A DNA stretch of 64,000 nt from Psilocybe azurescens (lineage: Eukaryota; Basidiomycota; Agaricomycetes; Agaricales; Agrocybaceae): contig JAJIRX010000751.1 of the NCBI GenBank assembly GCA_023853785.1, positions 124,001-188,000 of the forward strand, in the 5' to 3' direction. The notes below the pieces were generated by a model. The model did no database searches and was not told the DNA's origin. It worked only from the letters and a program-made list of their open reading frames with translations. Below are positions 12,301 to 23,115 of this stretch, piece by piece; within the stretch, counting starts at the first letter, position 1, and each line of letters begins with the position of its first letter. The position numbers and the translations under genes are program-made.

Positions 12301-12523
12301 TCCAACGGGCCTTAAAAGAAACTGTCCGGATGTGTTATTTTCATAAAGTATTTAATAATAAGAGATAAACCAAACAAATACAAACATATATTATACCTCC
12401 TGAAAGCTGTGATGCAGGGCTTTCCAGTACATTTTGAATCATGTAATTTCATTAAGATTACATGACACTATAGTCAATTTAAGTTCAATTTCCAAAACAT
12501 CCGGACAGTTTTTTGAGTCACTG
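12301..12523 (-). repeat. Right TIR of Tc1-like element B
   Basis: Reverse complement of 10903-11124, ending GAGTCACTG before the TA at 12524-12525. Confidence 0.9.
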
Positions 12524-12769
12524 TATAATATATTGAAAACTATTTACTACATTGTTACCTAATATTATCTACTAACAAAGTTCATCACTGAAACATAAAA
12601 AAGAAATAGAAAAACATATGAAATAGACAAAAAAAAGTAGGCAGGAGGATACATAGTTGGGTTAAATAAACATAGAAACACATAAACAATTAGAAAAAAA
12701 AGAGAAACCAAGACAAAAAAAAAGGGGGCAAGAGGTTGGCCATGTTGCTTGTAGCCCTGCCGTACATGT

Positions 12770-13250
12770 TGTTGTTGTGGTGGTGGCTGTCGTACATGCT
12801 GCGATGGCCTTTGTACACATCATAGTGGCCGTCATGTGTATTCGGCGTGTTGGCATGTCCGTTGCATCTGTCGTATGTGTTGTCATTGTTGCTGTGGCCG
12901 CTGTACATGTTGTTGTTGTTGCTGTGGCCGCTGTACATGTTGTTGTTGTTGCTGTGGCTGCTGTACATGTCATTGTTGTTGTTGCTGTGGCTGCTGTACA
13001 TGTCATTGTTGTTGTTGCTGTGGCTGCTGTACATGTCATTGTTGTTGTTGCCGTGGCTGCTGTATGTGTTGCCATTGTTGTTGCCATGGCCGCCATATGC
13101 ATCATTGTTGTTGTTGCCATGACTGCCGTATGTGTTGTTGTTGTTGTCATGGCCATTGTTGTTGTTGTTGTGGCCATTGTATGCATTGTTGTCATTGTTG
13201 TGGTGTTTGTACATGTTGTTGTCATCTGTACACATTTTGCATGCCATTGT
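12770..13250. repeat. Minisatellite, 30/33-bp unit rich in GTT
   Basis: Tandem units such as CTGTACATGTTGTTGTTG followed by TTGCTGTGGCTG. CTGTACA recurs at 12901, 12931 and 12961 (30-bp steps) and at 12994 and 13027 (33-bp steps), then decays. All steps are multiples of 3, so most frames stay open over about 500 bp; the minus strand would read as Asn-rich units with MYSSHS. There is no start context, splice pattern or domain, so I treat it as non-coding. Confidence 0.85.
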
Positions 13251-13259
13251 ACTTGTTGT

Positions 13260-13745
13260 TGTACGTGCCAGTCATCATCATCATTGTTGGCCTATACAAA
13301 AAGAGGGAGGGGGAGCAGTTAGTGGTGGCGGCATGCAGAATTTGTGACTTACCTGAGGTTGCAGCCTTGTTCCTTGTTTGTATCACCTCCCCTTGTTCAG
13401 CCTCATTCCATGTTTGTCTCACCTCCCCTCGTTCCTCGTTCCCCACCTGCTTTGTTCTGCCTTGTTCCATACTCACCCTCCTTCGTTTGCGGGTGTCAGC
13501 TTGTTCTTGTTGGCCTCAATTCATTGCAATCCAATGCAATATGTGTTGGGTTGGGTTGGCATGGGCCTGGCTCTGACTGATGACAGCAAGGTGGGGGCAT
13601 GCACAACAGCGGCAGTGGGGTGGTCGTGGTCAGTGGAAGAGGTGGTGGAAATAATAAACAGACCAATGAAAGGGTGTAAACCATTCTGAGCTTACAATTC
13701 ATAAGTGAGACAAAGAGGCCCTTATTTTTGTGATTGTTATCTGTA
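13260..13745. other. Flank of the minisatellite
   Basis: Low-complexity DNA with repeated CTTGTTCC/CACCTCCCC words (13365-13470) and a CCTGGCTCTGACTGATGA stretch near 13566-13583 that matches a piece after the hexamer array of the element at 43149-46073 (near 45435). This hints that 10690-13700 is an old copy of the same family, interrupted by Tc1-like element B. No gene is visible. Confidence 0.35.
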
Positions 13746-13749
13746 ATCA

Positions 13750-15480
13750 ACTAGTACATTATACTAGTGAAGGTTAGGAGATATGCCAGACTATTAGGCT
13801 TTGAGGCTTCACTTCCTAGTGGGTCAACAAGCATAGTAGACCTTACAAACTAACTAAGGTGTAGTGTGGCCTATTAATCAGCACTACAAATCAAAGGCTA
13901 CCTTTAGTTTCCTACACAACTATTAATACAACCCTAACTGAGCGCCCAAAGTGATCGCCCTGCCCCATTGATCATGCTATTAGTCCCATGCAAGGAAGAA
14001 CTCCTAAGAAATGACCTTGGATCTTACAAGGGGTAACACCCATCAGTCTCTTAACAAGCAATCACCAAGTGATGAAAACCTTATTAATTAGCAAAAGTGA
14101 TCACTGTGTCCAGGCCTCATAAAGGCTGTTCACTAAATTAGGTGATCAACCGGCTCAGGGATCAGACATCACTGCGCCACACAGGTGATCGTCCCATGGA
14201 CTGAATGTATTGGCAATTGAAATCTTGTGTACAACTCAGCATATGGAGGTCTACTAGATCTGACTATAAAAACTTGTAATTTGCAATGCGGCCAACGTGA
14301 GTGAGGGATCGCCCAGTCAGTGATTGCCACAGGATACTAGAGGTAACTTACCTCATGATAAAGGGCACCTGCTGTTCCAGGTGGTCCTAAATCAATAGCA
14401 ACTGTGCTTGGGAACCTTGGTAGGGTTTCCTAGAAAATATACTCTAAGCAATCTAGTCCTGACATGCCTTAGCCACAAGCCATCTGATAAAATAAGTCAG
14501 GTGATTGCTACCCAAGAAGGCACTGCCACATGGACAACAATGTAATCTTCAAATAAGTACCATAGCCCAGGCAAACTAGTACTTTCTACTATTATAATTG
14601 GTGCAGCAAAGGCTAGGCAGCACGTGGTCCATTTCCTTTCTTTTCTCTTAGTCTCTGTCAATTATCACAAGCCAAAGTATCTATTTAGTCTATAAAAATA
14701 GTCCTGTATCTTAGAATAGGAACCAAATAATCTACACCCCAGATTTGATATCAGAATTTCCTCTGAATAAGAATTCCAGTGTTAATACCTCAAGGACTAG
14801 TGATTTGTGTGATAAGAGATCGAACACTACAGTTCACCTTAAGCAATTAGATGCTACCTGGTTTTGTGAGTGATTGCCATTGTTATATTCAACGTTGGGT
14901 CTATTAGACTTGATAAGTAGGCTTTTATAAGTCATTGGTGGACTGCCTTGGGGATTGTTAAGTATGGGTTGGAACTCTATACAGCTAGCAATTGCTCATA
15001 GTAACTAGGGATGACTGTCAGAGAAATCTGACTGTTTCAGGACATTGCCTATAGTAAACTAAGGACTGTGGACTAGTGTGCCCAGTTGCTTATAGGAACC
15101 AAGGATCTACTACGTGTTAATATGGGTGATTGCTTATAGTGTTTGATAGTTGGAGTTTGGGTTTTATAAATAGAACTGTTAAATGTCCTGTATACACTCG
15201 CCCCCAGAAGCGATCCCCTTGATATTGGTGATCACCCTCACATAGAGAGATTGCCCTTACTATTCCAGTGTCTTGTGTGTACTTGCCTGTAAAGAGTTCC
15301 CTAGCTACTAGTGATCACCCCAGAGCGATCATCTAAGTCTGTACTCTGCTAAAACTAGTTATTGTAATAAGCCTTATAAGCTTACCCTCCCAGATCAAAC
15401 TGATCAATATAAATATTTGATTGGGTGTTGTGTATTGGGCAATTACAAAGACACCCTGCACTAAACATCTCACCACGTAA
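13750..15480. repeat. Non-coding block with dispersed GTGATYGCC motif
   Basis: The word GTGATCGCC or a close variant, in both orientations, recurs about every 50-150 bp. Examples start near 13951, 14097, 14141, 14184, 14307, 14321, 14501, 14871, 15211, 15228 and 15311. No ORF exceeds background, and I found no terminal inverted repeat or target duplication. It ends near the next TIR element. It looks like a decayed repeat made of a short iterated motif. Confidence 0.5.
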
Positions 15481-15639
15481 ATGGTGGCGTCTTAGCAACA
15501 CTGTGTATGACAGTGACCTGCTCCTCCACCTCTTTATCCTCCTCCACAAGATCATCTCCATCGCCCTGGTTGGGTAAAGGCTTTGATGTCTCTGCTATAT
15601 CTGCTTGCAGTACTTTACCATCCCCACACAGTCCATATG

Positions 15640-16170
15640 GACTCCAGTGGACTCCACTGGACTTGCCTATATACTAAGTGTAAAAAGGTGAACAGAGTCC
15701 AGTGGAGTCCACTGGAGTCCACTGGACTCTGGTAGACTTGATACAGTAAATAAGTAGAAATCAAAATAAATAGTGTTGGGAATGAGCAATCCGCCATTAA
15801 TTAGTAATATATTTATCGGACTTAGTCATTGGATTAGTAATTAGATAACTTGTAGATAACTCTGGAAATAAGTAGAATAGTGTAGATACATTAACTTACA
15901 GTATATAAAGGCTCTGTAGGAGCTCATAGTATGTATGGAATAATTATTAAATTCATCCCTACGCACAAATATTTCAACAAATAGAGTCCAATGGACTCTG
16001 GTAGACTCTGATACAGTAAATAAGTAGAAATCAAAATAAATAGAGTCCAGTGGACTCTGTTTATCTTTTACACTTAGTATATAAGCAAGTCCACTGGACT
16101 CTGATAAACTTAATACAATAAATAAGTAGAAATGAAAATAAATAGAGTCCAGTGGATTCCACTGGACTCT
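15640..16170. repeat. Left-arm dyad array of the copy-1 element
   Basis: Clusters of GTCCASTGGA units at about 15640-15725, 15985-16010, 16040-16060, 16090-16105 and 16145-16170. They are separated by a repeated spacer containing ACAGTAAATAAGTAGAAATC and AAAATAAATAG. The unit is a palindrome around its central base. Confidence 0.8.
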
Positions 16171-16319
16171 GTTTATCTTTGAGTTCACTAGACTTAATTA
16201 ATGAAATAGAGAAAATTGTGAAAATTCAAGCGCAGTGAATACATGAAATATATATATATATATGCTAACTAGGGCAATATATATTGTAAAAGTTAGCTAT
16301 ATAACTACATATAGAACAT

Positions 16320-16900
16320 CATGCAAGAGGGGACAGGGACAGGGACAACACATCACAGATGGGAGCAGACACAGGGGCTGCAGATGCAGGTGAGCTGGCA
16401 ACAACAGAGGGGGCAGGGGAGGTGGCACGATGGCAGTGCTGCCTTAGCTGGTAATGACAAAAGGGGTGAGTGATATGGCAGTAGCGGAAGGAGCAGGTAA
16501 CAATGGAGATGATGGGGGAGGTGGCAGCAACAGAGGGAGGTGGTCCGATGGCGGGGCCACCTGAGCTGGCAACGATGAGGGGGCGAGTGATGTGGCAGCC
16601 ACAGAAGGGTCTGGCGGGGTGGCACAATGATGGGGCCACCTGAGCTGGCAATGACAAGGGGCAAGTGACATGGCAGCAATGGAGGGGGTAGGCAAGGAGG
16701 CACGATAGCGGGGCCACATGAGCTGGCAACAACAAGGGGGCAAGTGATGTGACAGTGACAGAAGGGTCCAGTGGGGTGGCATGACGGCGGGGCCACCTGA
16801 GCTGGCAACAGCAGAGGCAGTGGTATGACATGGCAGCTATGGTGGCCCCATGTTGGGATACACAACAGCAGGCCCACCGTCAATGGTGAGGAGGGTGCTG
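16320..16900. repeat. 78-79 bp minisatellite core of the copy-1 element
   Basis: The phrase GGGGCCACCTGAGCTGGCAA recurs at about 16553, 16632, 16710 and 16789, steps of 78-79 bp, with more diverged units to the left. Because 78 is a multiple of 3, three overlapping minus-strand frames remain open for 110-190 codons. I do not regard them as genes. Confidence 0.8.
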
Positions 16901-17479
16901 CACGTGCCCTCACCAGTGCCTCACACCATCAACATGGGGGTCTGCACCTGTGTGGTTTGTTAGTAAAGAAGGGAAAGGCAGGACAGTAGGTACTCACCTC
17001 CTTCCCGGTTCCTCCCTGGTCCCCTTCCTCCCAATTTTGAGCGGTGGCAAAGTGGTAGCTACCCGATCCACCTCACAGACGGTGATGACGAGGCTGTCGC
17101 CAAGGCAAGAAGGGCAGCGGCGGTGAGGGACAACAGCAACAGTGACAACGGCAGCGGAGAGAGAAAGGAAAGGGGGACAGAAAGCAGATGGTGGCAGTTG
17201 GAAAGAAAGAGGAATCTGACAGCACATGCATGTGTTTGATGGCGATCATGCCAATCGGCCGATGCCGGGCACATGTGCGTGTCACATGTGCCTGTGAAAT
17301 TCTTACCCCATGGACTGAACAAAATGCAAAAATTTATTTATAAGGAGGCCTTGCTCACTGATATATTTAACTAATGTTTCAATTAATTGTTCTTATGTAG
17401 TATCAGCTTTTATGTTATTTTTTGCTATTTATATTAATATTAATAACCAATGATTATACTTGGATATTGTGTTAATTAT

Positions 17480-17800
17480 TGCATCCAGTGAACTCCACTG
17501 GAGTCCACTGGAGTCCACTGGACTGTGCTAATAAACATATTATTTGTTGTTATTCAGTGAATATTTAAGCCCCAGTCCAGTGGACTCCAGTGGACTCCAG
17601 TGAACTCCAGTGGACTTGACTGGACTCTCAATCCACTGGACTGAGACTGGACTGAAAATTTGGCAGGAGTCCAGTGCAAGTCCAGTGGACTCCAGTGGAC
17701 TGCAGTCCAGTCCAGTCCAGTGGGCTAGACAATCTGTCAGCCAGTTTGGCTGGACAGAGAGTCCAGTGGAATCCAGTGGAGTCCATATGGATTGTGTGGG
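17480..17800. repeat. Right-arm dyad array of the copy-1 element
   Basis: Dense GTCCASTGGA units, including consecutive 10-bp steps at about 17485-17522 and 17577-17615. A TGTGCTAATAAACATATT spacer is shared with the second copy near 45790. Confidence 0.8.
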
Positions 17801-17899
17801 GAAAGAAAAGACCTCAGTTCAGGATAAGACATAAGTACACCCTACATTGTTGTATCATGTGTGGTGGGTTCAAAAGGAGCCTGAGAGGCATCTAGTATA

Positions 17900-18427
17900 C
17901 TGTACTATTATGACTGTTTGTTCACATCATGTGTCACGCAGGCATGTGAACTGAACATTTATGGTCAACATCATGCATCACAGTACCAAGTGAACACCCC
18001 TCAGTTCGTGTTGTGAACGGGTCAAAATTCTCAATTTTTCTGTCAAAAACATGCCTAGCTACACTCTACTATATCTAATTGGTGGGGTGTATCTTTTGTT
18101 GGAAATAATAGGGAAGTAGATGTTGGCAAGATGCTTTAAGGCAGGCTGAGAATTAGGGAGAATTGTGTTGTGCATGGCTGGTGGGGTGATAAAGTCAAAT
18201 TTTGCTTTCTGTTTGATGCATTTGGGCAAATTTTCTTCCCATTTTTTCCCCTGTGAAACCAAGTCAGTTATGCAGAAAGAATTAAGGCCTGAGCTGCTAT
18301 CCAAGCTATCAGGTCCTATGAACACTTTTGTCACTGTCACTGTCACACTCTGACTTTGAACACTATGTAAAATGAACATTTAGCATCACACGTCACAGGG
18401 CATGAACAATTGGTCATAATAGTACAG
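17900..18427. mobile_element. TA-flanked MITE, first of a tandem pair
   Basis: Bounded by TA at 17898-17899 and 18428-18429. It begins CTGTACTATTATGACTG and ends GGTCATAATAGTACAG, an inverted repeat. There is no coding capacity. Internal words include GTTCACATCATG, TGTGCATGGCTGGTGGG and repeated GTCAC. The TA duplication suggests mobilisation by a Tc1/mariner transposase. Confidence 0.75.
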
Positions 18428-18429
18428 TA

Positions 18430-18901
18430 CTGTACTATTACAACTGTTTGTTCACATCATGCATCACAGTACCAAGTGAACACCCTCAGTTCATGTTGTA
18501 AACAGGTTGAAATTCTCAATTTTTTCTGTCAAAAACATGCTCTAGCTATACTTTACTATATCTAATTGGTAGGAGTGTATTTTTGTTGGAAATAATTGGG
18601 ATGCTTCAAGGCAAACTGAGAATTAGGGAGATTAAGTGTGTTGTGCATGGCTGGTGGGATGATTTAGTCAAATTTTGCTTTCTATTTGATGCATTTGGGA
18701 AAATTTGCTCCCCATTTTTTCCTCTGTGAAATCTAGTCAGTTATGCAGAAATAATTAAGGCCTGAGGCCTGAGTCACTATCCAAGCTATCAGGTCCTATG
18801 AACACTTTTTGTCACTGTCATCATCACTCTTTGAACACTACATAAATGAACATTTAGCTTCATGTGTCACAGGGCATGAACAATTGGTTGGAATAGTATA
18901 G
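18430..18901. mobile_element. TA-flanked MITE, second of a tandem pair
   Basis: Same family and orientation as 17900-18427, sharing the single TA at 18428-18429 and ending at TA 18902-18903. Compared with the first copy it lacks about 44 bp between two CATCATG words, so it has deleted between short direct repeats. The terminal repeats are CTGTACTATTACAACTG and its diverged inverse. Confidence 0.75.
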
Positions 18902-18903
18902 TA

Positions 18904-19852
18904 TCTTACATCACTGCATTTTGGATAAAAAGTGCTGATGATGATGGCTCTGCATTCTGCACCAACAATTTTTGAGAAACAATGACTGAAACATTCTCTA
19001 TCTGATTATTTGATATCCCTGGCAGATGCTGTTTTGCTGGAGGAAGTACATGGAAAACATACAGTAGTTGATAGACTGTACTTGTGTCTCATGTGGTTGT
19101 CTCTGTGGCTGACTTACTAACATAGTTTGCTTCTCCTGCCAATGTTCACTCCAGGTCTTATAGTATGCCACTAGATGCTCTTGTAGCTTATAAAAATTAT
19201 CTTTCTATTGTAGCTCACAACGCAAATTTGAAGCGTGTGAACAAACTACCGAACTGAGTTTCAACATATGATGTACCCAATTGGGCGTTAAGTGTCCTAA
19301 TTGGACGATAATTTGGCCTAATTAGGCGTTAAGTGTCGCCCAATTGGGATACTTATCACCCGATTAGGCGTTAGGGCCAAACTCAACAGCACGAGACCAC
19401 GAAAAGAACAGCTCAGTAACTTCCGTATTTTACGTTCCACACCTTCCGACGTGTTGCCATCATGTTTTTCTGAGGTGATAATGTCTCAATCCCATTTCCG
19501 CGTCTTGAATAGGGTACAGTGAGAAACTCATGATGAGTTTCTAACATATGTTAGTAACATCGGACGTCAAAAGTATTTCTCACATGTGTTAGTAACATTT
19601 GTAACAGATATGTGAGTCTCTTGAAGTACCTCTCTGCAACCTGATATCGTTCGTCTAAGCCATGTCGGCACGAGGTCTGGTCTTCCAGGTCTGACAAGGT
19701 CTCCGAAGTCCCTCTACAGCGGTCTGAGGCGTACTATTTGGGTTCTTCTCGACAGCAATGCAGATATATTGTTATGATTTGAATGCTCGTAATCAGTAAA
19801 TATTTCCATCTTATTTCTCAATAATCGATTTAACACCATTCCGTAGGCACCC
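18904..19852. other. Intergenic DNA with AATTGGGCGTTAAGTG repeats
   Basis: No gene is visible. 19275-19378 holds four or five variants of a palindromic word (CCCAATTGGG or CCTAATTAGG) joined to CGTTAAGTGTC in both orientations. 19521-19610 holds a short hairpin (GAGAAACTCATGATGAGTTTCT-like) and two copies of TGTTAGTAACAT. These may be the ends of a lost element. Confidence 0.4.
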
Positions 19853-20593
19853 TCAATTGATCGTCAATGGGCCTGATACTCCAAGGAACTCGAAGAAGCT
19901 CTTCCCAAGCATCCCTGAATCCGTAGTTAGTGCCACGTGTAGCGCTTTTTCCGTGATAGAGTCTCCAGCACTCTTATCAAACCTGAAAATCCGTGTATCA
20001 ATATCAAGAATGACTCAGAACATAGACCAAGGTAGGAAGAAGGAATCGCACCTGGAAGGGACAAAAATGCCTTGGATGCCTCGATGGACTGTGCAAGTTC
20101 CTGCGCTTGAGCAGATGTCATCTTCTGCTCGAGTGTAGGGACATCAGACGCTTCTTCGCTGTCGTTGTGTCGGTGGAGGTCGCCAAGAGCCTTCTCGAGT
20201 GCGCCATCGAATTCAGCAGAGCCTGGAATAGCGTCCAGTTCGAGCAATTGCTTAAGGGATTGCTTTACGGCCTAGCTCGAGGAAGATCATCATGACAATG
20301 AGGAGGCACTAGAATGAGACAATGTAACATATGTATCATAGCGTTGAGGGTGCTTACAGCGTGTTCCTTGCCATCAAACTCTGCCAACTTGCCGCCCAGC
20401 TCCGAGCCAAGGAAATTCTCGCAGAGTGGGTGCACGAGTATTTCCTCGGTGGTGACATGACGCGCGATGTTCCACATCAAAAGCTTTAAGATTTCTTTCT
20501 TGGACTCAACGTGGGGGCAGCGATGTATTGATCGCGGAGCTCGTAGACGACGCGATGATCGGTTGCGATTGTTTGACCGAAGACAGTAGACAT
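19853..20593 (-). CDS. Hemerythrin-like (HHE) cation-binding domain protein
   Basis: The start is the ATG at 20593 (MSTVFGQTIATDHR). The protein fits the HHE/hemerythrin fold, a four-helix bundle that binds a di-iron or other metal centre: DHR in helix 1, then WNIARHVTTEEILVHPL, GKEHA, and LGDLHRHNDSEE with the later His/Glu ligands. An intron (donor at 20357, exon resuming at 20271) joins KEHA to AVKQSLKQLLELDA in phase. A second intron near 20050-19980 precedes a short last exon whose frame I could not fix; one reading stops at 19853-19855. One frame break lies in a C-run (plus-strand GGGGG at 20513-20517), where one more base would restore the protein. Fungal members are cytosolic with no settled role; oxygen or metal sensing is inference. 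Confidence 0.72.
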
Positions 20594-22153
20594 TTTTGTT
20601 TAGTTGTTTGAGGGAGGTAATACAGTTGAATTTGTCTCGAGCAACGTTTGTAGCGTTATATATTCCATGAGTACAAGGTAGAAGTAACAAGAATGTAGCA
20701 GACGTCATGCTGTCGTCAATTTCCAAGCCGTGCAGAACTCAAGTGGACGTGTGGATTTTGCTACGTACGTCGTAGATGATTCTAGATCATGTGATGACAC
20801 TCAATATGTCATGGATGGTATCAGTGGTGCTACGCATGTACTATGCCATATCAAGAGGCCAGTATTTTATTTATAAGTCAGCTGAACAGCTTAGGATGCC
20901 ATGAGAGGGCATGGAATGCTCTTATAGAATCGTATTTGAGTTCAGGCTTCCAGTGTAGAGATGTCCGTTTCGCTGGTGACTCACGTCACTTCCATGCCAA
21001 TATTTATGGAACGGGCATGCAGAAAGAGGAACCAGCTGATATATACGATAAGTATCCACTTTAAGAAATAGGATACTAGGCTCTTGGCAGGTATGAGCTC
21101 GTGCGATCCCTCTGGCGTCTATCATCAAAAGGAAGGCAAGCTCCTTCATCATTCGGCTTTGGGGATGCCGGTCCTCTAGAGTGATAGAGATCAGATGGTG
21201 CAGGAACTATCCACGATCGGCACTGGCGGTTAAATGTAACCTATTTATCGATGGGTTGAGGTTTGATTTCACTCTCTTTAATGAGAGTTCCCAGAGACTT
21301 AGAAGACCCTGAAGGCTTCTCACAAGCTGTGCTGTAATTGTGAAACCGGAAATGTGAAGATAGTTTAGAATGGGTGCAATGATGGTGGTAAATACCACGG
21401 ACGTGTCTTGAGGTAAATTTATGAGCGAACGTCTTGACGTGAAATGGCCGCTAGTGCTGGACACCCAACCGTCAACTCGGTCACTGCTGTCGGTTTTGAA
21501 AGTTAGGTATAAAAGTGAGGGGAAGGAGAAATTATTCGGTGTCTGTGCGACACTGTTTTTCTATGAGTGATATAGTGAGTATTTTAAGCTTGGAACAGAC
21601 TATGAGCTTATAAGTCGTAGTGGCTGTGGTCATAATGCCGATATGTGGGCTGAGGGGAAAGAGCTATATACCAGCTCATGGCTCCGTTCTATTATGAGGA
21701 GTCATACACGACATACTCATGTGGAACTTGGATAGGGATAAGTGTGTGATGTTGTACAAGCCGAAATAACGTAGTATCATGAGTGGATCCTTGTGGGTTC
21801 ACTACTAGGAGGAGCGTAAGCGAGGACTCAACAAATTTATAAGCAAGTTAGATGATACAACTCGCCATTGGTGTACTGTTACGGTATGTAGCCACTGATC
21901 ATTGACAACAACCTGCTAATTGAAACATGTATTCTGTGTCCTCAGGAGATGGGATATTTTCTTTCAGCTTGGTTGCATATCATTCGCACCCGTTACTCGC
22001 AATCTCCCAAATCACTAACTTGGAGATTCTTATCTGAGCCTTTGGACGACTGTTGGTATTTAAACCTGATCGGGATAAATTTCAAGCATCAAATAAAAGG
22101 ATATGCAAGTCTTCAACGAATCATGCCATCCAGAACTCTATTTGTGCGTTGGC
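20594..22153. other. Intergenic DNA
   Basis: Nothing recognisable. ORFs are short, without domains, and the base composition is even. No inverted repeats were noticed until the hAT-like element. Confidence 0.4.
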
Positions 22154-22184
22154 CTGTATCTGGGCATCAGGAAATGTGCGTAGC

Positions 22185-22280
22185 AAGGTTGCGTGCTTGC
22201 GTGCGCTTGAGTGCTGCGCAAGTGCACGCAAGCAAATATGTGCAACATTTGCGTGCATTTACGTGCATTTGCGTAGACTT
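22185..22280. repeat. Left subterminal TTGCGTGC array
   Basis: Iterated TTGCGTGC and GCACGCAA words in mixed order within the left arm of the hAT-like element. The right arm (23768-23815) has the same words in perfect short tandem, AAGCACGC twice. Confidence 0.8.
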
Positions 22281-22929
22281 TGATCATACAAGCGTGAATA
22301 TGCGCAACTTACTTAATTTGGTTGGTCAACCCAATGTATATGTCCGTGTATTTGCGATAAATAAATTATGAGAAATCAATCCAACTCTCTACTACTAACT
22401 TGTGGTATCTTATATCTATAGTTAATTAGCTCTTACTTCGCTTCCTCGAAAAATATAAGGCCGGTATGTCATTCATGTTAATTTACGAACTTACAATGAT
22501 CATCTTATTATGGTTTATATGAATACGAGGCCGTGACTGCCAAAGATTGGGAAGGAAGGGGGAATCAGTTAACAGGATATTCTCTGCTCTTGTTCAAATT
22601 GAGTATAAATATGTAAGGACTTGAAACAATGAATTTAAAGGCGAAAGTAACAACAGAGATCACAATCACAACTCAATTTACAATAGGACTCATCTCAACA
22701 AGAAAATTTGGTGGATTTTACTCATCTAAAACTCAAATTTGAAGTAATACGGAAATTTGAAACATAAGGAATGAAATAATCATTTCAACGCAAACAATTC
22801 ACGGTGATTACACATCTAAAACGTCAATTTCGAGTCGGATAGCAAGTTGAAACATAAATACTAATATGCCAAGTGTGTTTAATTTATTTTGATATGGCTT
22901 TGTGTAGGTGAGGAATACTGAGCACTGAC

Positions 22930-23115
22930 CGAGTGTACTTGCGTGCATCTAAATATTGATTGCGTGGTACTTGCGCGTAGGTTGAGTGTGATTGCGCGGT
23001 GGTTGCGTGGTGGCTGTGTGTGGTTGCGTGGTGGCTGTGTGCAGGTTGCGTGCGGTTGAGTGTCGGTTGCGAGTGGCTGAATGTGTGTTGAGTGTTGGCT
23101 GAGTGCATTTATGTA
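22930..23115. repeat. Internal TTGCGTGGTGGC satellite
   Basis: Irregular tandem units of TTGCGTG plus GTGGCTGTG, about 10-20 bp each. The minus strand reads as a His/Thr/Gln-rich ORF in several frames, which is a by-product of the repeat. Confidence 0.75.

Larger units (their letters stand above)
10903..12523 (+). mobile_element. Tc1/mariner-like element B, 1621 bp, TA target site
   Basis: A second Tc1-type transposon, clearly different in sequence from element A. It starts CAGTGACTCAAAAAACTG and ends with the reverse complement, and is flanked by TA at 10901-10902 and 12524-12525. The TIRs are about 222 bp (10903-11124 and 12301-12523) and nearly identical. As in element A, the tip word ACTGTCCGGATG recurs in inverted form at the inner edge of each TIR. 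It encodes a broken DD34E transposase on the plus strand. Confidence 0.93.
15608..17816. mobile_element. Non-autonomous TIR element, GTCCASTGGA arms (copy 1)
   Basis: The left end reads CAGTACTTTACCATCCCCAC, then ACAGTCCATATGGACTCC. The right end reads GGAGTCCATATGGATTGTG followed by TGGGGAAAG, an imperfect inverted repeat of the left. Both arms are arrays of a 10-bp dyad. The 45732-46073 arm of the second copy is almost identical to 17459-17816 here, and both copies start with the same CAGTACTTTACCAT. The core is a 78-bp minisatellite absent from the other copy. No transposase is present. I could not find a convincing target duplication, so exact limits are uncertain. Confidence 0.7.

Noticed and set aside
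12662..13576. Asn/His- or Val/Ala-rich ORFs on both strands
   Set aside because: They follow from a 30/33-bp minisatellite whose unit is a multiple of three; overlapping frames on both strands are equally open.
16319..16913. Three overlapping minus-strand ORFs of 112-186 codons
   Set aside because: By-product of the 78-bp repeat; no recognisable protein.
15600..17825. A target-site duplication for the copy-1 dyad element
   Set aside because: The flanks do not match at any length of 3-9 bp that I compared; copy 2 gives only a weak AATT similarity.
17610..17895. Plus-strand ORF rich in Val-Asp-Ser-Ser-Gly
   Set aside because: Translation of the 10-bp dyad array; the same holds at 45866-46177.
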